Shown here in pieces: positions 1 through 5,586 of a stretch of DNA of 9,216 nt. The stretch covers positions 1 through 9,216 of the forward strand of contig CAYNFU010000025.1 of the NCBI GenBank assembly GCA_964396785.1, in the 5' to 3' direction. Every line of letters begins with the position of its first letter. The stretch's first letter is position 1. The position numbers and the translations under genes are program-made. The stretch comes from RBG-16-42-24 sp964396785. Its GTDB lineage: Bacteria > Patescibacteriota > Microgenomatia > UBA8517. The notes under the pieces were generated by a model, which worked only from the letters and a program-made list of their open reading frames with translations, ran no database searches and was not told where the DNA came from.

Positions 1-64
1 AACCATGATAGGGTCTCGCCCCCTTCCAGATTGAAAAAGTTAAGTTTAACTTCATCACAATCAC
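1..64 (-). CDS. Start of an unknown gene, cut by window edge
   Basis: Only about 21 codons are visible, so no function can be assigned. The frame begins at GTG 64 (in-frame ATG at 55) and stays open to the left edge. I call it because an extended -10 element (TGTTACAAT, 72-80) ends exactly seven bases before the GTG, the same geometry seen at most other genes here, which would give a leaderless mRNA. The visible peptide after the internal ATG reads MKLNLTFSIWKGARPYHG and has no recognisable motif or signal peptide. It lies 45 bases downstream of the gene ending at 110 on the same strand. It could instead be a chance open frame; the evidence is the promoter alone. Confidence 0.35.
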   Translation of the reverse strand, partial: MIVMKLNLTFSIWKGARPYHG

Positions 65-71
65 CAAATGT

Positions 72-80
72 ATTGTAACA
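72..80 (-). promoter_or_regulatory. Extended -10 promoter for the gene starting at 64
   Basis: The minus strand reads TGTTACAAT, a TGn extension followed by a 5/6 match to TATAAT. It ends seven bases before GTG 64. The -35 position is only T-rich, which an extended -10 tolerates. Confidence 0.4.
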
Positions 81-109
81 GAAAGGTCAAAGGTAAAAAA
101 GAAGATTTA

Positions 110-346
110 TTACCTTGCTCGGCTCGCAATACTACGAAAAACTTGTCTAACCGTCCGCACTTGTAACTTCCAATCAGCTTCATTACTTTGGGCCTGGTCT
201 CTCATATTTTTGTAGCGATCTGTGCGTTGGTCTGTCGAACTACCGATAGCCCTTATGCTATTTTCAAGTTGACGGGGAGTAGGAATTGGCTGGCGAGGCA
301 AATGACTTAAAATTTCTAGTTTAGACATATAAGTCGCGTCAGCCAT
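110..346 (-). CDS. Small basic hypothetical protein
   Basis: I do not recognise this 78-residue protein. It is soluble and strongly charged, with a proline-rich stretch near residues 18-25 (RQPIPTPRQ) followed by a region rich in Arg, Gln, Asp and Ser that is probably helical; there is no membrane segment, signal peptide or cysteine pair. The ATG at 346 follows a weak -10-like TAAATT (353-358) by six bases, the usual spacing in this window, and no Shine-Dalgarno site is present. An in-frame ATG at 328 is a possible alternative start. It is divergent from the gene at 436 and shares the 89-base spacer with it. Confidence rests on length, promoter geometry and lack of a better frame. Confidence 0.5.
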   Translation of the reverse strand: MADATYMSKLEILSHLPRQPIPTPRQLENSIRAIGSSTDQRTDRYKNMRDQAQSNEADWKLQVRTVRQVFRSIASRAR

Positions 347-386
347 TCTACTAATTTATGAAGAAAAAGCAAGACTCGGAATTAAG

Positions 387-415
387 TTGAAAAAATTTGA
401 TTAAAAATGTAAAAT
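387..415 (+). promoter_or_regulatory. Sigma-70-type promoter for the gene at 436
   Basis: TTGAAA (387-392) and TAAAAT (410-415) each match consensus at five of six bases and are 17 bases apart. Predicted transcription starts near 422, leaving a short leader that contains the Shine-Dalgarno AGGAG (424-428) seven bases before ATG 436. This is one of the few leadered, Shine-Dalgarno starts in the window. Confidence 0.6.
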
Positions 416-435
416 AGGAAGCTAGGAGAATCAAA

Positions 436-690
436 ATGTCAGAAAAACCAGAATCAGGCGAAAAACGTCCGCCAACAGCCGAAGAAGTAATGAAATGGCA
501 AAGTCAAGATTTGGCTCGAAGACGAAGGCAGACTCGTCATGGTACGGTATTTCATGAACACCTCGATTTGGCACAAACTGAGGCAGAAGACCGTGCAAGA
601 AAAAGAGCTCATCCAACAAGCGGGTCTACTACTACCCTTCCTGTTAGGACAGGCTTCCAGGGACAAAGACCTCCTAAACCTGGAGAATAA
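436..690 (+). CDS. Small Arg/Glu-rich hypothetical protein
   Basis: This 84-residue protein has no family I can name. It is hydrophilic and highly charged: a Lys/Glu/Pro N-terminus, an Arg run (ARRRRQTRH, about residues 27-35), an acidic-basic helix-like stretch (about residues 46-58), then a Ser/Thr/Gly/Pro tail that looks disordered. Start choice is well supported by AGGAG at 424-428, seven bases upstream, and by the promoter at 387-415. A second forward frame (539-730) overlaps its 3' half and looks more protein-like there (a Leu-rich helix), so a frameshift near the A-run at 598-604 is possible. The next gene begins 15 bases after its stop. No membrane segment. Confidence 0.55.
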   Translation: MSEKPESGEKRPPTAEEVMKWQSQDLARRRRQTRHGTVFHEHLDLAQTEAEDRARKRAHPTSGSTTTLPVRTGFQGQRPPKPGE

Positions 691-705
691 GTTAAACCCT
701 AAGAT

Positions 706-1035
706 ATGGCCGAACAAGACAAACATATAGACTTACTCTGGCTAGAAACCATTTATGGAATAGCCCCCCAGAGTCTTCCAGTTGACGCGCGCTTAAAAGC
801 AAAAGAATTAGGACCAGACGGAGTTAGAGAGCTGGTGGAGCAATATAGGGGAACAAAGTTTTATAGGGGTAGAAGGGTAGGGCGTGAAGATCTTTCCAAC
901 CGGCTTGAACAGATGCATAGACTTGCATTTGAGGGTGGAGGTAGATGGGTGCGAGGAGAGCCGGTTTACGGTGATACCCCGTCTACTTGGATTAACCAGG
1001 AAGTAGACGAAATTCTCGAAGGCCAATTTGGGTAG
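706..1035 (+). CDS. Hypothetical soluble protein, 109 residues
   Basis: No family is recognised. The sequence is mixed alpha-helical and soluble, with a Leu/Ile-rich N-terminal part, a basic centre (residues about 49-63, rich in Arg, Gly and Tyr) and an acidic C-terminus (EVDEILEGQFG). ATG 706 is the first in-frame start after a stop at 700-702; no good Shine-Dalgarno lies at normal distance (GGAG at 682-685 is about 20 bases away), so translation probably depends on the upstream gene, 15 bases away on the same transcript. It converges on the minus-strand gene ending at 1039 with only three bases between the stop codons, which leaves no room for an intergenic terminator. Confidence 0.6.
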   Translation: MAEQDKHIDLLWLETIYGIAPQSLPVDARLKAKELGPDGVRELVEQYRGTKFYRGRRVGREDLSNRLEQMHRLAFEGGGRWVRGEPVYGDTPSTWINQEVDEILEGQFG

Positions 1036-1038
1036 AAA

Positions 1039-1872
1039 TTAGTGGTATTTGACTACAAGCTGCGGTGTATTTCCGCTACCGGTTGAGTTATTAGCCGATT
1101 CGAAATTCGCAAAGTCTCCAGTTACGTCTCCTCCAATATTTTCTATAGCAAAATGTAGCCGATATTGAGAGCGGGTTCGGCCAGCGGAAATATCATTTTT
1201 GAGCCTATCTAAAACGTCTAAGTCTTTCCATTCAATTGTTGCGTTTGCAGTTAAGGTACCAAAACTTGAGGAGATAGATCCTGCGCTGTAATCGGCATTT
1301 TCAAATGTTGAGCCATAGTCGAGGTGGTCTACCTTCAGACTTGACCCGACGCCATAGGGGTTTCCGGTTATGCTGGTTTGGTAGAGCCTGAGGGTGGCAG
1401 AATCAATAATTTTCCCTGAAGGAATTCCCGAAATGTCAAAGCTTACAAACCCTCTGGTTATTAGGTTGCTGTTTCTTCCTGCACGGATTTCGATCCCGGT
1501 ATTTCCACCTCCGTTACTGGATTGAAAGCCATCCAGTGACGCTGCTGCCGAAAGAGTCATTGTTTGACTAGCTGGCGTCGGGGTAAGTGTTGGAGTTGGG
1601 GTACTCGTTGGTTTCTTTGTGGGGGTTGGCGAACCAGTCGTTTTAGGCTCCTCAGTTGGAGTAGGAGATATAGCTTCAGGCGTCGGAGTTGGGGTGGGTT
1701 CTTCAGAACCTCCTCTATTTCTAAACCCGAAATAATAAGCAGCACCACCAACCAAAAGAAAAAGAATAACTACTATTAATACATATGGCCATTTTTTTCC
1801 ACCCGATTCTCCATTTGAGGATGGGGAAGCATCTTGCGGGACTTGAACTTCTTGTGTACCTTCCGGTTCCAT
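1039..1872 (-). CDS. Membrane-tethered surface protein with DNRLRE-like domain
   Basis: A 277-residue single-pass protein expected to expose its C-terminus outside the membrane. Residues 1-27 are a polar cytoplasmic tail ending in KK; residues about 28-50 are a strong hydrophobic helix followed by positive residues; residues about 57-105 are a low-complexity Thr/Pro linker with TPTPT-type repeats interspersed with Lys and Glu; residues about 106-277 form a beta-rich domain. The motif RGFVSFDISGIPSGKIIDSA (about 145-164) followed by TLRLY is typical of DNRLRE/CBM96-like domains of secreted and cell-wall proteins, which are proposed to bind carbohydrate or stabilise surface proteins. It has its own TTGACA promoter seven bases before ATG. 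Binding partner unknown. Architecture is certain; the domain family is recognised by eye. Confidence 0.75.
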   Translation of the reverse strand: MEPEGTQEVQVPQDASPSSNGESGGKKWPYVLIVVILFLLVGGAAYYFGFRNRGGSEEPTPTPTPEAISPTPTEEPKTTGSPTPTKKPTSTPTPTLTPTPASQTMTLSAAASLDGFQSSNGGGNTGIEIRAGRNSNLITRGFVSFDISGIPSGKIIDSATLRLYQTSITGNPYGVGSSLKVDHLDYGSTFENADYSAGSISSSFGTLTANATIEWKDLDVLDRLKNDISAGRTRSQYRLHFAIENIGGDVTGDFANFESANNSTGSGNTPQLVVKYH

Positions 1873-1879
1873 TGGCCGA

Positions 1880-1908
1880 ATAGTAATCTAGCAAAAAAAT
1901 TATGTCAA
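1880..1908 (-). promoter_or_regulatory. Promoter of the DNRLRE-like gene
   Basis: A perfect TTGACA -35 (1903-1908) and TACTAT -10 (1880-1885) are separated by 17 bases on the minus strand. The -10 ends seven bases before ATG 1872, so the mRNA should start at or next to the start codon. Confidence 0.6.
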
Positions 1909-1916
1909 TAGGGCAG

Positions 1917-2237
1917 TCAGAAGGCTAAGATTAATACAAAGATTAAAAAACCAAACAATATGAGCCATTTAGTTGTGTAAGCCAAAACCTTTATAGCATC
2001 AATTTTTTGCTGTTTTATCCAAAAAAGATATACAGGATAGCCCAAAGTTAAAAATCCACAGATAAGCACAGATACGCTAAAAAGTGTGAGAAAAAGGATC
2101 GGACCCAAGGCGTTTTTAACAGGAACCCATTTATTTGCATTCCACATTAGAAGACCAACGGAAGAGATATAGAAAGAAAGAGCGAGGGCTTGGAGGAAAG
2201 CTACCCGTTTCAAACCCAACTTTTCGAGTTTTTCCAC
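1917..2237 (-). CDS. Small multi-pass membrane protein, unknown function
   Basis: A 106-residue protein with three hydrophobic blocks: about 13-32 (AFLQALALSFYISSVGLLMW), about 43-73 (long, possibly two helices, containing GPILFLTLFSVSVLICG), and about 90-106 at the C-terminus. Conserved-looking polar features are the basic LGLKRV start and the loop MWNANKW. Proteins of this pattern occur widely in CPR genomes as hypotheticals, and I know no assigned function. The start is GTG 2237, six bases after an extended -10 (TGTTATAAT), so the mRNA is probably leaderless. The gene follows the UbiA-like gene on the same strand with 47 bases between, but has its own promoter. Confidence 0.7.
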   Translation of the reverse strand: MEKLEKLGLKRVAFLQALALSFYISSVGLLMWNANKWVPVKNALGPILFLTLFSVSVLICGFLTLGYPVYLFWIKQQKIDAIKVLAYTTKWLILFGFLIFVLILAF

Positions 2238-2243
2238 AATCTA

Positions 2244-2252
2244 ATTATAACA
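2244..2252 (-). promoter_or_regulatory. Extended -10 promoter of the small membrane protein gene
   Basis: The minus strand reads TGTTATAAT, a consensus extended -10. It ends six bases before GTG 2237. No convincing -35 is needed or seen. Confidence 0.6.
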
Positions 2253-2284
2253 CTTGCAGGTCACGTGAGCGTATGTCGAACCTT

Positions 2285-3001
2285 TCATTTAAATATTCGA
2301 ATAATTGCTCCAATAGTAATCAAAACAACTGAAAGTGACAATAATAAATAAGCGAGTGTTTGAGTAGGTTTTTTACCAAGATAATAGGCAGAATTTTTAA
2401 GTTCAGATTTGCGGTCATCTTCAAAGTCACGATATTCGTTAGATAAATCGCCGTATGAGGATGCTAAGAACACCCCTATTAAAGCGAGCCAGGTAATATG
2501 GTTCCATGTACTAGTTGGTAGTAGAGAAAAATAGAGTACAGTTGATGTTGCAAAGAAGTAGGCGTGGGTCAAGATGTCTAGGACAGGAATATTTTTAAGC
2601 CTAAGTTTTTTCCAAGAATAAAGTCCGCTTGTTAAGAGAATAGAGAAAGCAATTAAGGCGGGAAGGGTTCCATTAAAAACAAAGCTCAGGCTAAGAGTCG
2701 ATAATACTAACATCACTAAAGCTATCCATCCCAACTCGACTTTCCAAATGCCGTAGCCAAAAGGATTAATGAATCTTTTGCCGGGACTTTTTGCATCGTC
2801 CTCACGGTCTTCTATATCGTTAATCAAAAAAGCAAAAATTGTCGTAAGTAGATTCACTAGGATAGCTATGAAGACTGATGTATTAAGAGGACTCTTTGTA
2901 AAGAAGATGGCTACTATTATTAAGAAAGGAAAATATAGAACGTCTTTGATATACCGAGGATAGAGGTAGTCTTCTACTAGATTAAATGATTTAGGTATCA
3001 T
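2285..3001 (-). CDS. UbiA-family prenyltransferase
   Basis: A 238-residue polytopic membrane enzyme of the UbiA superfamily, which transfers polyprenyl groups from polyprenyl diphosphate to an acceptor. The first Mg-diphosphate motif is NDIEDREDD (residues 61-69), matching NDxxDxxxD. The second is within residues 182-198, with D185, NEYRDFEDD and R197-K198, matching the DxxxD region. Hydrophobic helices surround both motifs and end with one at about 216-236. It is somewhat short for the family (usually near 290), with little sequence before the first motif. The substrate cannot be told: quinone, haem O, decaprenyl-phosphoribose (cell-wall arabinan) and geranylgeranylglyceryl-phosphate branches share these motifs, and no pathway partner is adjacent. 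Start ATG 3001 fits a promoter ending six bases upstream. Confidence 0.85.
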   Translation of the reverse strand: MIPKSFNLVEDYLYPRYIKDVLYFPFLIIVAIFFTKSPLNTSVFIAILVNLLTTIFAFLINDIEDREDDAKSPGKRFINPFGYGIWKVELGWIALVMLVLSTLSLSFVFNGTLPALIAFSILLTSGLYSWKKLRLKNIPVLDILTHAYFFATSTVLYFSLLPTSTWNHITWLALIGVFLASSYGDLSNEYRDFEDDRKSELKNSAYYLGKKPTQTLAYLLLSLSVVLITIGAIIRIFK

Positions 3002-3007
3002 GTCTTT

Positions 3008-3036
3008 ATACTACAATATCTTTTTAAACGTCTAAA
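3008..3036 (-). promoter_or_regulatory. Probable promoter of the UbiA-like gene
   Basis: On the minus strand TTTAGA (3031-3036, 4/6) and TAGTAT (3008-3013, 4/6) are 17 bases apart, and the -10 ends six bases before ATG 3001. TATAAA at 3005-3010 overlaps and is an alternative -10, but would put the transcript start inside the gene. Confidence 0.4.
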
Positions 3037-3149
3037 CTCCTTAGAGATTAACTTGCAGACATTAGTAACCGAACTTCGAACTTTATGGCACAAAATAGAT
3101 GGATATTTAGTAAATGGATTTCAGAGGTTCTTACAGCCTAATGCGAGCT

Positions 3150-3923
3150 TTAGTTTGTGAACGTAACTGTAGAAATAATCTTGTTATAGGTAGGAAGATT
3201 ATCTTTAGTTTCTTTTTCATCTGGCTCGAACTCAAAGTAATAGTTTAAACCATTGTGCTGTACCCACGTAATCACAGCATAAAAAGTTTCTGTAGGGTCA
3301 CCTGGTAGAGTTCTACTAACATATTGCATTGCGTCTTTACCATCAACTTTTATATTTCCAATCTTATATAACCTTTGACCAGTTCCAGTTGAAGTGGGTT
3401 CAGCTAATTTTTGTTTGAAGTCACTTTCAGTGCCATAAGGGAAACGAGGACTACCTTTTTCTGATGTTGTAACTGCTATTTTCTGACTGAAAGGACTGTA
3501 TGTGTCAGTTCCAGGAGGTGCAAATACAACTTCACCTGGACTTGATATAAATACGCCTTGCTTATCATCTATTTCCCAGTCTTTTGGAACTCTTATAGAA
3601 AAATTAACAACGCTACTTGTGTAAATCTTCTCGTTAGATGCTTCATCAACAGTAACTGTTCCTTTATTCATTTTAGTACCTGTACCAGTATTTGATACTG
3701 GAGAAGGTGACACACTTTCTGTTGGGGTAGAAGCAGTTGGAGTTGTATTCGAGGTTTTATTTTGTGTTCCTAAATAATACACTCCACCTGCAATAACTAC
3801 CAGAAACATAATAACTCCTAAAAGGATTGGGAAATTACCTCTTTGATTGTTAATAGGATGTTGAGCAGGTTGTGCGGGTGTTTCAGCAGGATTTACTGAT
3901 TGATTTTGACTTCCATTCTCCAT
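3150..3923 (-). CDS. Membrane-tethered extracytoplasmic protein, possibly PsbP-like
   Basis: A 257-residue protein built like the one at 1039: a Pro/Gln-rich cytoplasmic tail (1-30), one membrane helix (about 31-52, FPILLGVIMFLVVIAGGVYYLG), a Thr/Ser/Pro linker (about 53-85) and a folded outer domain (about 95-257). The outer domain opens with YTSSVVNFSIRVPKDWEI, a pattern seen in PsbP-related and DUF1795-type domains, and contains the stretches FYAVITWVQHNGLNYYFEFE and NKIISTVTF near the end, as those domains do. Function is unknown; a solute- or partner-binding role outside the membrane is inference. No cysteines are present. ATG 3923 has a weak promoter with the usual spacing and no clear Shine-Dalgarno. 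Confidence 0.65.
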   Translation of the reverse strand: MENGSQNQSVNPAETPAQPAQHPINNQRGNFPILLGVIMFLVVIAGGVYYLGTQNKTSNTTPTASTPTESVSPSPVSNTGTGTKMNKGTVTVDEASNEKIYTSSVVNFSIRVPKDWEIDDKQGVFISSPGEVVFAPPGTDTYSPFSQKIAVTTSEKGSPRFPYGTESDFKQKLAEPTSTGTGQRLYKIGNIKVDGKDAMQYVSRTLPGDPTETFYAVITWVQHNGLNYYFEFEPDEKETKDNLPTYNKIISTVTFTN

Positions 3924-3930
3924 CTACATC

Positions 3931-3959
3931 AGCATTTCAGAAAGTAATAAGGAAGTCAA
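3931..3959 (-). promoter_or_regulatory. Weak candidate promoter of the gene starting at 3923
   Basis: TTGACT (3954-3959) and AATGCT (3931-3936, only 3/6) are 17 bases apart on the minus strand, and the -10 ends seven bases before ATG 3923. The geometry fits the other promoters but the -10 is poor. Confidence 0.3.
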
Positions 3960-4056
3960 ATTCGGTTATCTTCAGGAATTGATAGGTTTGATACAGTTTT
4001 TGGAAGCTAAATAAAATGCAGAGCCTTTACAACAAAATCCGAACTCAATTTACTGC

Positions 4057-4127
4057 ACCGCTCTAGTGACTTAGCTCCGGCTCGTCCTTTCAGTCCTCGC
4101 CTCCGCATTTTTTGCGCGCTATTTTCA
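4057..4127. repeat. GC-rich interspersed repeat, long copy 1
   Basis: This is the first of four direct copies. Its core is CTCGCCTCCGC (4096-4106), ATTTTTT, then GCGCGC (4114-4119) followed by TATTTTCA. Upstream it carries ACCGCT (4057-4062) and TAGCTCCGGCTCG (4072-4084), shared only with copy 4 at 6275. It stands out as very GC-rich against AT-rich surroundings and sits just before the promoter of the first toxin-antitoxin pair. The rest of the 3924-4149 gap holds nothing I recognise. Confidence 0.75.
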
Positions 4128-4149
4128 ATACCCAAATCTAAAAATACTA

Positions 4150-4178
4150 TTGACAAATAATACTATTTGTCATATTAT
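4150..4178 (+). promoter_or_regulatory. Toxin-antitoxin promoter with palindromic operator
   Basis: TTGACA (4150-4155) and TATTAT (4173-4178) are exactly 17 bases apart. The spacer and -35 are filled by a perfect inverted repeat, TGACAAATA (4151-4159) and TATTTGTCA (4164-4172), around a four-base centre. A repressor bound there would block RNA polymerase; the ribbon-helix-helix antitoxin at 4470 is the obvious candidate. A direct repeat AATACTATT (4143-4151 and 4159-4167) overlaps it. Transcription should start at about 4185, immediately before GTG 4186. Confidence 0.75.
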
Positions 4179-4185
4179 GTGTTTG

Positions 4186-4473
4186 GTGAAATATTACGAT
4201 TGGAATAAAGCGAAAAATGAGTTATTAAAAATTGAGAGGGATGTTTCTTTTGAGGAAGTCTATATAGCAATAGAATCTGGTGGACTTTTGGAAATAGTAA
4301 AACATCCCAATTCAAAGAAATATCCAAATCAAAAGATGTTTGTCGTAAGTATAAACAATTATGTGTACCTAGTACCCTTTGTCGAGGATGAAGAAAAAGT
4401 ATTTTTAAAGACAGTTATTCCGAGTAGAAAAGCTACTAAAAAATACCTAATTAAAGGAGGTGAGAAAAAATGA
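4186..4473 (+). CDS. BrnT-like type II toxin
   Basis: The likely toxin of a BrnT/BrnA-type module; BrnT proteins are RelE-fold ribonucleases that cut RNA and stop translation. From GTG 4186 the protein has 95 residues and begins VKYYDWNKAKNELLKIERDV then SFEEV, the D-W-x-x-x-K-x-x-x...(V)SFEE layout of BrnT. It continues with a beta-rich core (QKMFVVSINNYVYLVPFVED) and ends KTVIPSRKATKKYL, matching the BrnT C-terminal 'SARKA' segment. Earlier in-frame TTG 4150 and ATG 4177 lie inside the -35 and -10 boxes and would not be transcribed, so GTG 4186 (or TTG 4183) is preferred. Its TGA overlaps the antitoxin ATG (ATGA). The DUF4258 family is a related alternative name. Confidence 0.75.
   Translation: MKYYDWNKAKNELLKIERDVSFEEVYIAIESGGLLEIVKHPNSKKYPNQKMFVVSINNYVYLVPFVEDEEKVFLKTVIPSRKATKKYLIKGGEKK
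4453..4463 (+). promoter_or_regulatory. Strong Shine-Dalgarno for the antitoxin
   Basis: AAAGGAGGTGA is a near-complete complement to the 16S rRNA 3' end and ends six bases before ATG 4470. It lies inside the toxin's last codons. It shows that this organism retains a normal anti-Shine-Dalgarno sequence even though most other genes here appear leaderless, and it should favour antitoxin over toxin synthesis. Confidence 0.85.
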
Positions 4474-4730
4474 AATATTATGAATTAACAAAAGAAGAAA
4501 AATCTATATTAGATGACTTTGAAAAAGGGGATTTGGTCCCGGTTCCAGATCTTAAAAAGGCAAAGAAACTTTATGAGAAAATCGCCAAAAACACCTTGAA
4601 TAAGACTAAAAATATAAATATCAGGCTTTCAGAGAGGGTAGTATCACGCTTAAAAGCCAAGGCTGCCGAGGAGGGAATTCCTTATCAAACATTGGCTTCC
4701 TCAATTCTTCATAAATACGCAAATCAGTAA
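4470..4730 (+). CDS. CopG/BrnA-like ribbon-helix-helix antitoxin
   Basis: The partner of the toxin at 4186, expected to bind it through the N-terminal part and to bind the operator at 4151-4172 as a dimer. The 86-residue protein starts YYELTKEEKSILDDFEKGDL, the usual opening of CopG-type antitoxins of this family, and carries the ribbon-helix-helix in residues about 48-84: strand NINIRLSE, helix (VVSRLKAKAAEEG), then the IPYQTLASSILHKYA helix. Start is fixed by the strong Shine-Dalgarno and by the four-base ATGA overlap with the toxin gene, which implies coupled translation. Toxin-first order is typical of brnTA. Length is normal for the family. Confidence 0.85.
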   Translation: MKYYELTKEEKSILDDFEKGDLVPVPDLKKAKKLYEKIAKNTLNKTKNINIRLSERVVSRLKAKAAEEGIPYQTLASSILHKYANQ

Positions 4731-4738
4731 ATGATTGC

Positions 4739-4771
4739 CTCGCCTCCGCTTTTTTTTGCGCGCGATTTTCA
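4739..4771. repeat. GC-rich interspersed repeat, short copy 2
   Basis: CTCGCCTCCGC (4739-4749), eight T (4750-4757), GCGCGCG (4758-4764), then ATTTTCA. It begins eight bases after the antitoxin stop codon and separates the two toxin-antitoxin modules. The upstream ACCGCT and TAGCTCCGG parts of copies 1 and 4 are absent. Confidence 0.8.
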
Positions 4772-4789
4772 CCACAAAACAAAATGGGG

Positions 4790-4795
4790 TATAGT
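4790..4795 (+). promoter_or_regulatory. Candidate -10 of the second toxin gene
   Basis: TATAGT (5/6) lies nine bases before ATG 4805, with TTTTCA (4766-4771) 18 bases upstream as a weak -35 that is part of repeat copy 2. If correct, ATG 4784 is upstream of the transcript and ATG 4805 is the real start. Confidence 0.45.
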
Positions 4796-4804
4796 GAAGC
4801 TGCA

Positions 4805-5161
4805 ATGCCAAGCGGAGAATGGAATATCGTTTACTATGAAAGTTTGAGTGGCGACATTCCTGTATATGATTTCATCGAAAATCTAAGTCCAACTGCTAAA
4901 TCCAAGGTTTCCAACACTTTTGATTTATTGGCTGAACATGGAATTAAATTAGGCCTACCTCATGTTAAAAAGGTAACGGGAACCAAGCTTTGGGAATTAA
5001 GGATATTAGGCGGGGATAGTATTAGAGTTTTCTATGTAGCAACTTCAGGTAGGACATTTTTGATGCTTCACGGATTTATCAAAAAGAGTCAAAAAGCTCC
5101 TAAAAAAGAAATAAAAATTGCCATTGCTAGATTGAAAGAATATAAATCAAGGGAATCTTGA
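4805..5161 (+). CDS. RelE/HigB-family toxin (Gp49-like)
   Basis: Probable ribosome-dependent mRNA interferase of the RelE/ParE superfamily, HigB/Gp49-like branch. From ATG 4805 it has 118 residues. Recognisable features are WNIVYYESLSGDIPVYDFIE (strand then the helix that wraps the antitoxin), LSPTAKSKVSNTFDLLAEHG, LPHVKKVTGTKLWELRI, RVFYVATSGRTFLMLHGFIKKSQKAPKKEI and a Lys/Arg-rich C-terminus. The KLWELRI and HGFIKKSQKAPKKEI motifs are diagnostic for this family. ATG 4784 is an alternative start, seven residues earlier, but a -10 hexamer lies between the two. The XRE antitoxin follows at 5195; the toxin's TGA stop is embedded in that gene's -35 box. Confidence 0.85.
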   Translation: MPSGEWNIVYYESLSGDIPVYDFIENLSPTAKSKVSNTFDLLAEHGIKLGLPHVKKVTGTKLWELRILGGDSIRVFYVATSGRTFLMLHGFIKKSQKAPKKEIKIAIARLKEYKSRES

Positions 5162-5185
5162 CATATCACAATATTGTGATATTAT
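5158..5185 (+). promoter_or_regulatory. Antitoxin promoter with 20-base palindromic operator
   Basis: TTGACA (5158-5163) overlaps the toxin stop codon; TATTAT (5180-5185) lies 16 bases on, nine bases before ATG 5195. Between them is a perfect palindrome at 5163-5182, half-site ATATCACAAT. The XRE protein encoded immediately downstream probably binds it. It allows the antitoxin to be made separately from the toxin. Confidence 0.7.
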
Positions 5186-5194
5186 GATTATAAT

Positions 5195-5467
5195 ATGAAC
5201 TGGAGAACACACAAAAGACAACTTCTTAGAGATCCTGAAGTTAGACATGCCCTTAAAGAAAGCGAGCTTGAATTTCAGATTGCCAAATCTATAATTGAAG
5301 CAAGGATCAAAAGAGGAATGACTCAAAAAGAGCTAGCAAGAAGACTTAATACTAAACAATCAGTCATTTCTAGGGTTGAAACAGTAAAAACAACTCCATC
5401 GCTAAGTTTCCTTAAAAGAGTTGCTGAAGTTCTTGATACTTCTCTCCGAGTTCAAATAGGTACTTAA
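5195..5467 (+). CDS. XRE/HigA-family antitoxin
   Basis: A 90-residue Cro/C1-type helix-turn-helix protein that should neutralise the toxin at 4805 and repress its own promoter. The HTH is at residues about 43-62: TQKELARRLNTKQSVISRVE, with the conserved T-Q-x-x-L-A start and the S-x-I-S-R-x-E recognition helix. It is followed by TPSLSFLKRVAEVLDTSL, the standard fourth helix of the family. The N-terminal 40 residues are helical and basic (RDPEVRHALKESELEFQIAKSI), typical of HigA proteins paired with Gp49-like toxins. ATG 5195 sits nine bases after a -10 hexamer, with no Shine-Dalgarno, suggesting a leaderless or almost leaderless mRNA. Repeat copy 3 begins one base after its stop. Confidence 0.85.
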   Translation: MNWRTHKRQLLRDPEVRHALKESELEFQIAKSIIEARIKRGMTQKELARRLNTKQSVISRVETVKTTPSLSFLKRVAEVLDTSLRVQIGT

Positions 5468-5468
5468 T

Positions 5469-5553
5469 CTCGCCTCCGCTTTTTTTTGCGCGCGCCTTAG
5501 ACCTGCTAACGCAGAATATTATTGTCCCCCCACAGCTAACAATTTTATTTATA
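5469..5553. repeat. GC-rich interspersed repeat, copy 3, with 3' extension
   Basis: The core is CTCGCCTCCGC (5469-5479), eight T, GCGCGCG (5488-5494). It continues with TTAGACC, a small hairpin CTGC-TAAC-GCAG (5503-5514), then ATTGT (5521-5525), a run of C, and ACAAT (5539-5543) followed by a T/A-rich tail. The extension is matched in layout by copy 4 (6336-6402) but not by copies 1 and 2. The upstream part of the long copies is missing. Confidence 0.7.
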
Positions 5554-5571
5554 AGAAAATAATGTACTCGC

Positions 5572-5580
5572 TGATATAAT
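5572..5580 (+). promoter_or_regulatory. Extended -10 promoter of the VTT-domain gene
   Basis: TGATATAAT is a perfect extended -10 ending six bases before ATG 5587, so the predicted transcript starts at or beside the start codon. The same nine bases precede tRNA-Tyr at 8685-8693. Confidence 0.7.
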
Positions 5581-5586
5581 TACAAA

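Noticed and set aside
1557..1779. Open frames on both strands over the Thr/Pro linker
   Set aside because: They are by-products of the low-complexity linker repeats of the gene at 1039-1872.
4150..4185. Longer toxin start at TTG 4150 or ATG 4177
   Set aside because: These codons are parts of the -35 (TTGACA) and -10 (TATTAT) boxes; a transcript would begin downstream of them.
4739..4764. GC-rich repeats as simple rho-independent terminators
   Set aside because: The T-run is in the middle, flanked by only a three-base CGC/GCG stem, not after a GC stem; the geometry is wrong for a standard terminator, though a role in ending transcription is not excluded.
4784..4804. Seven-residue longer start (ATG 4784) for the HigB-like toxin
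   Set aside because: A TATAGT -10 lies between 4784 and 4805, and the family similarity begins after 4805. Still possible if transcription comes from upstream.
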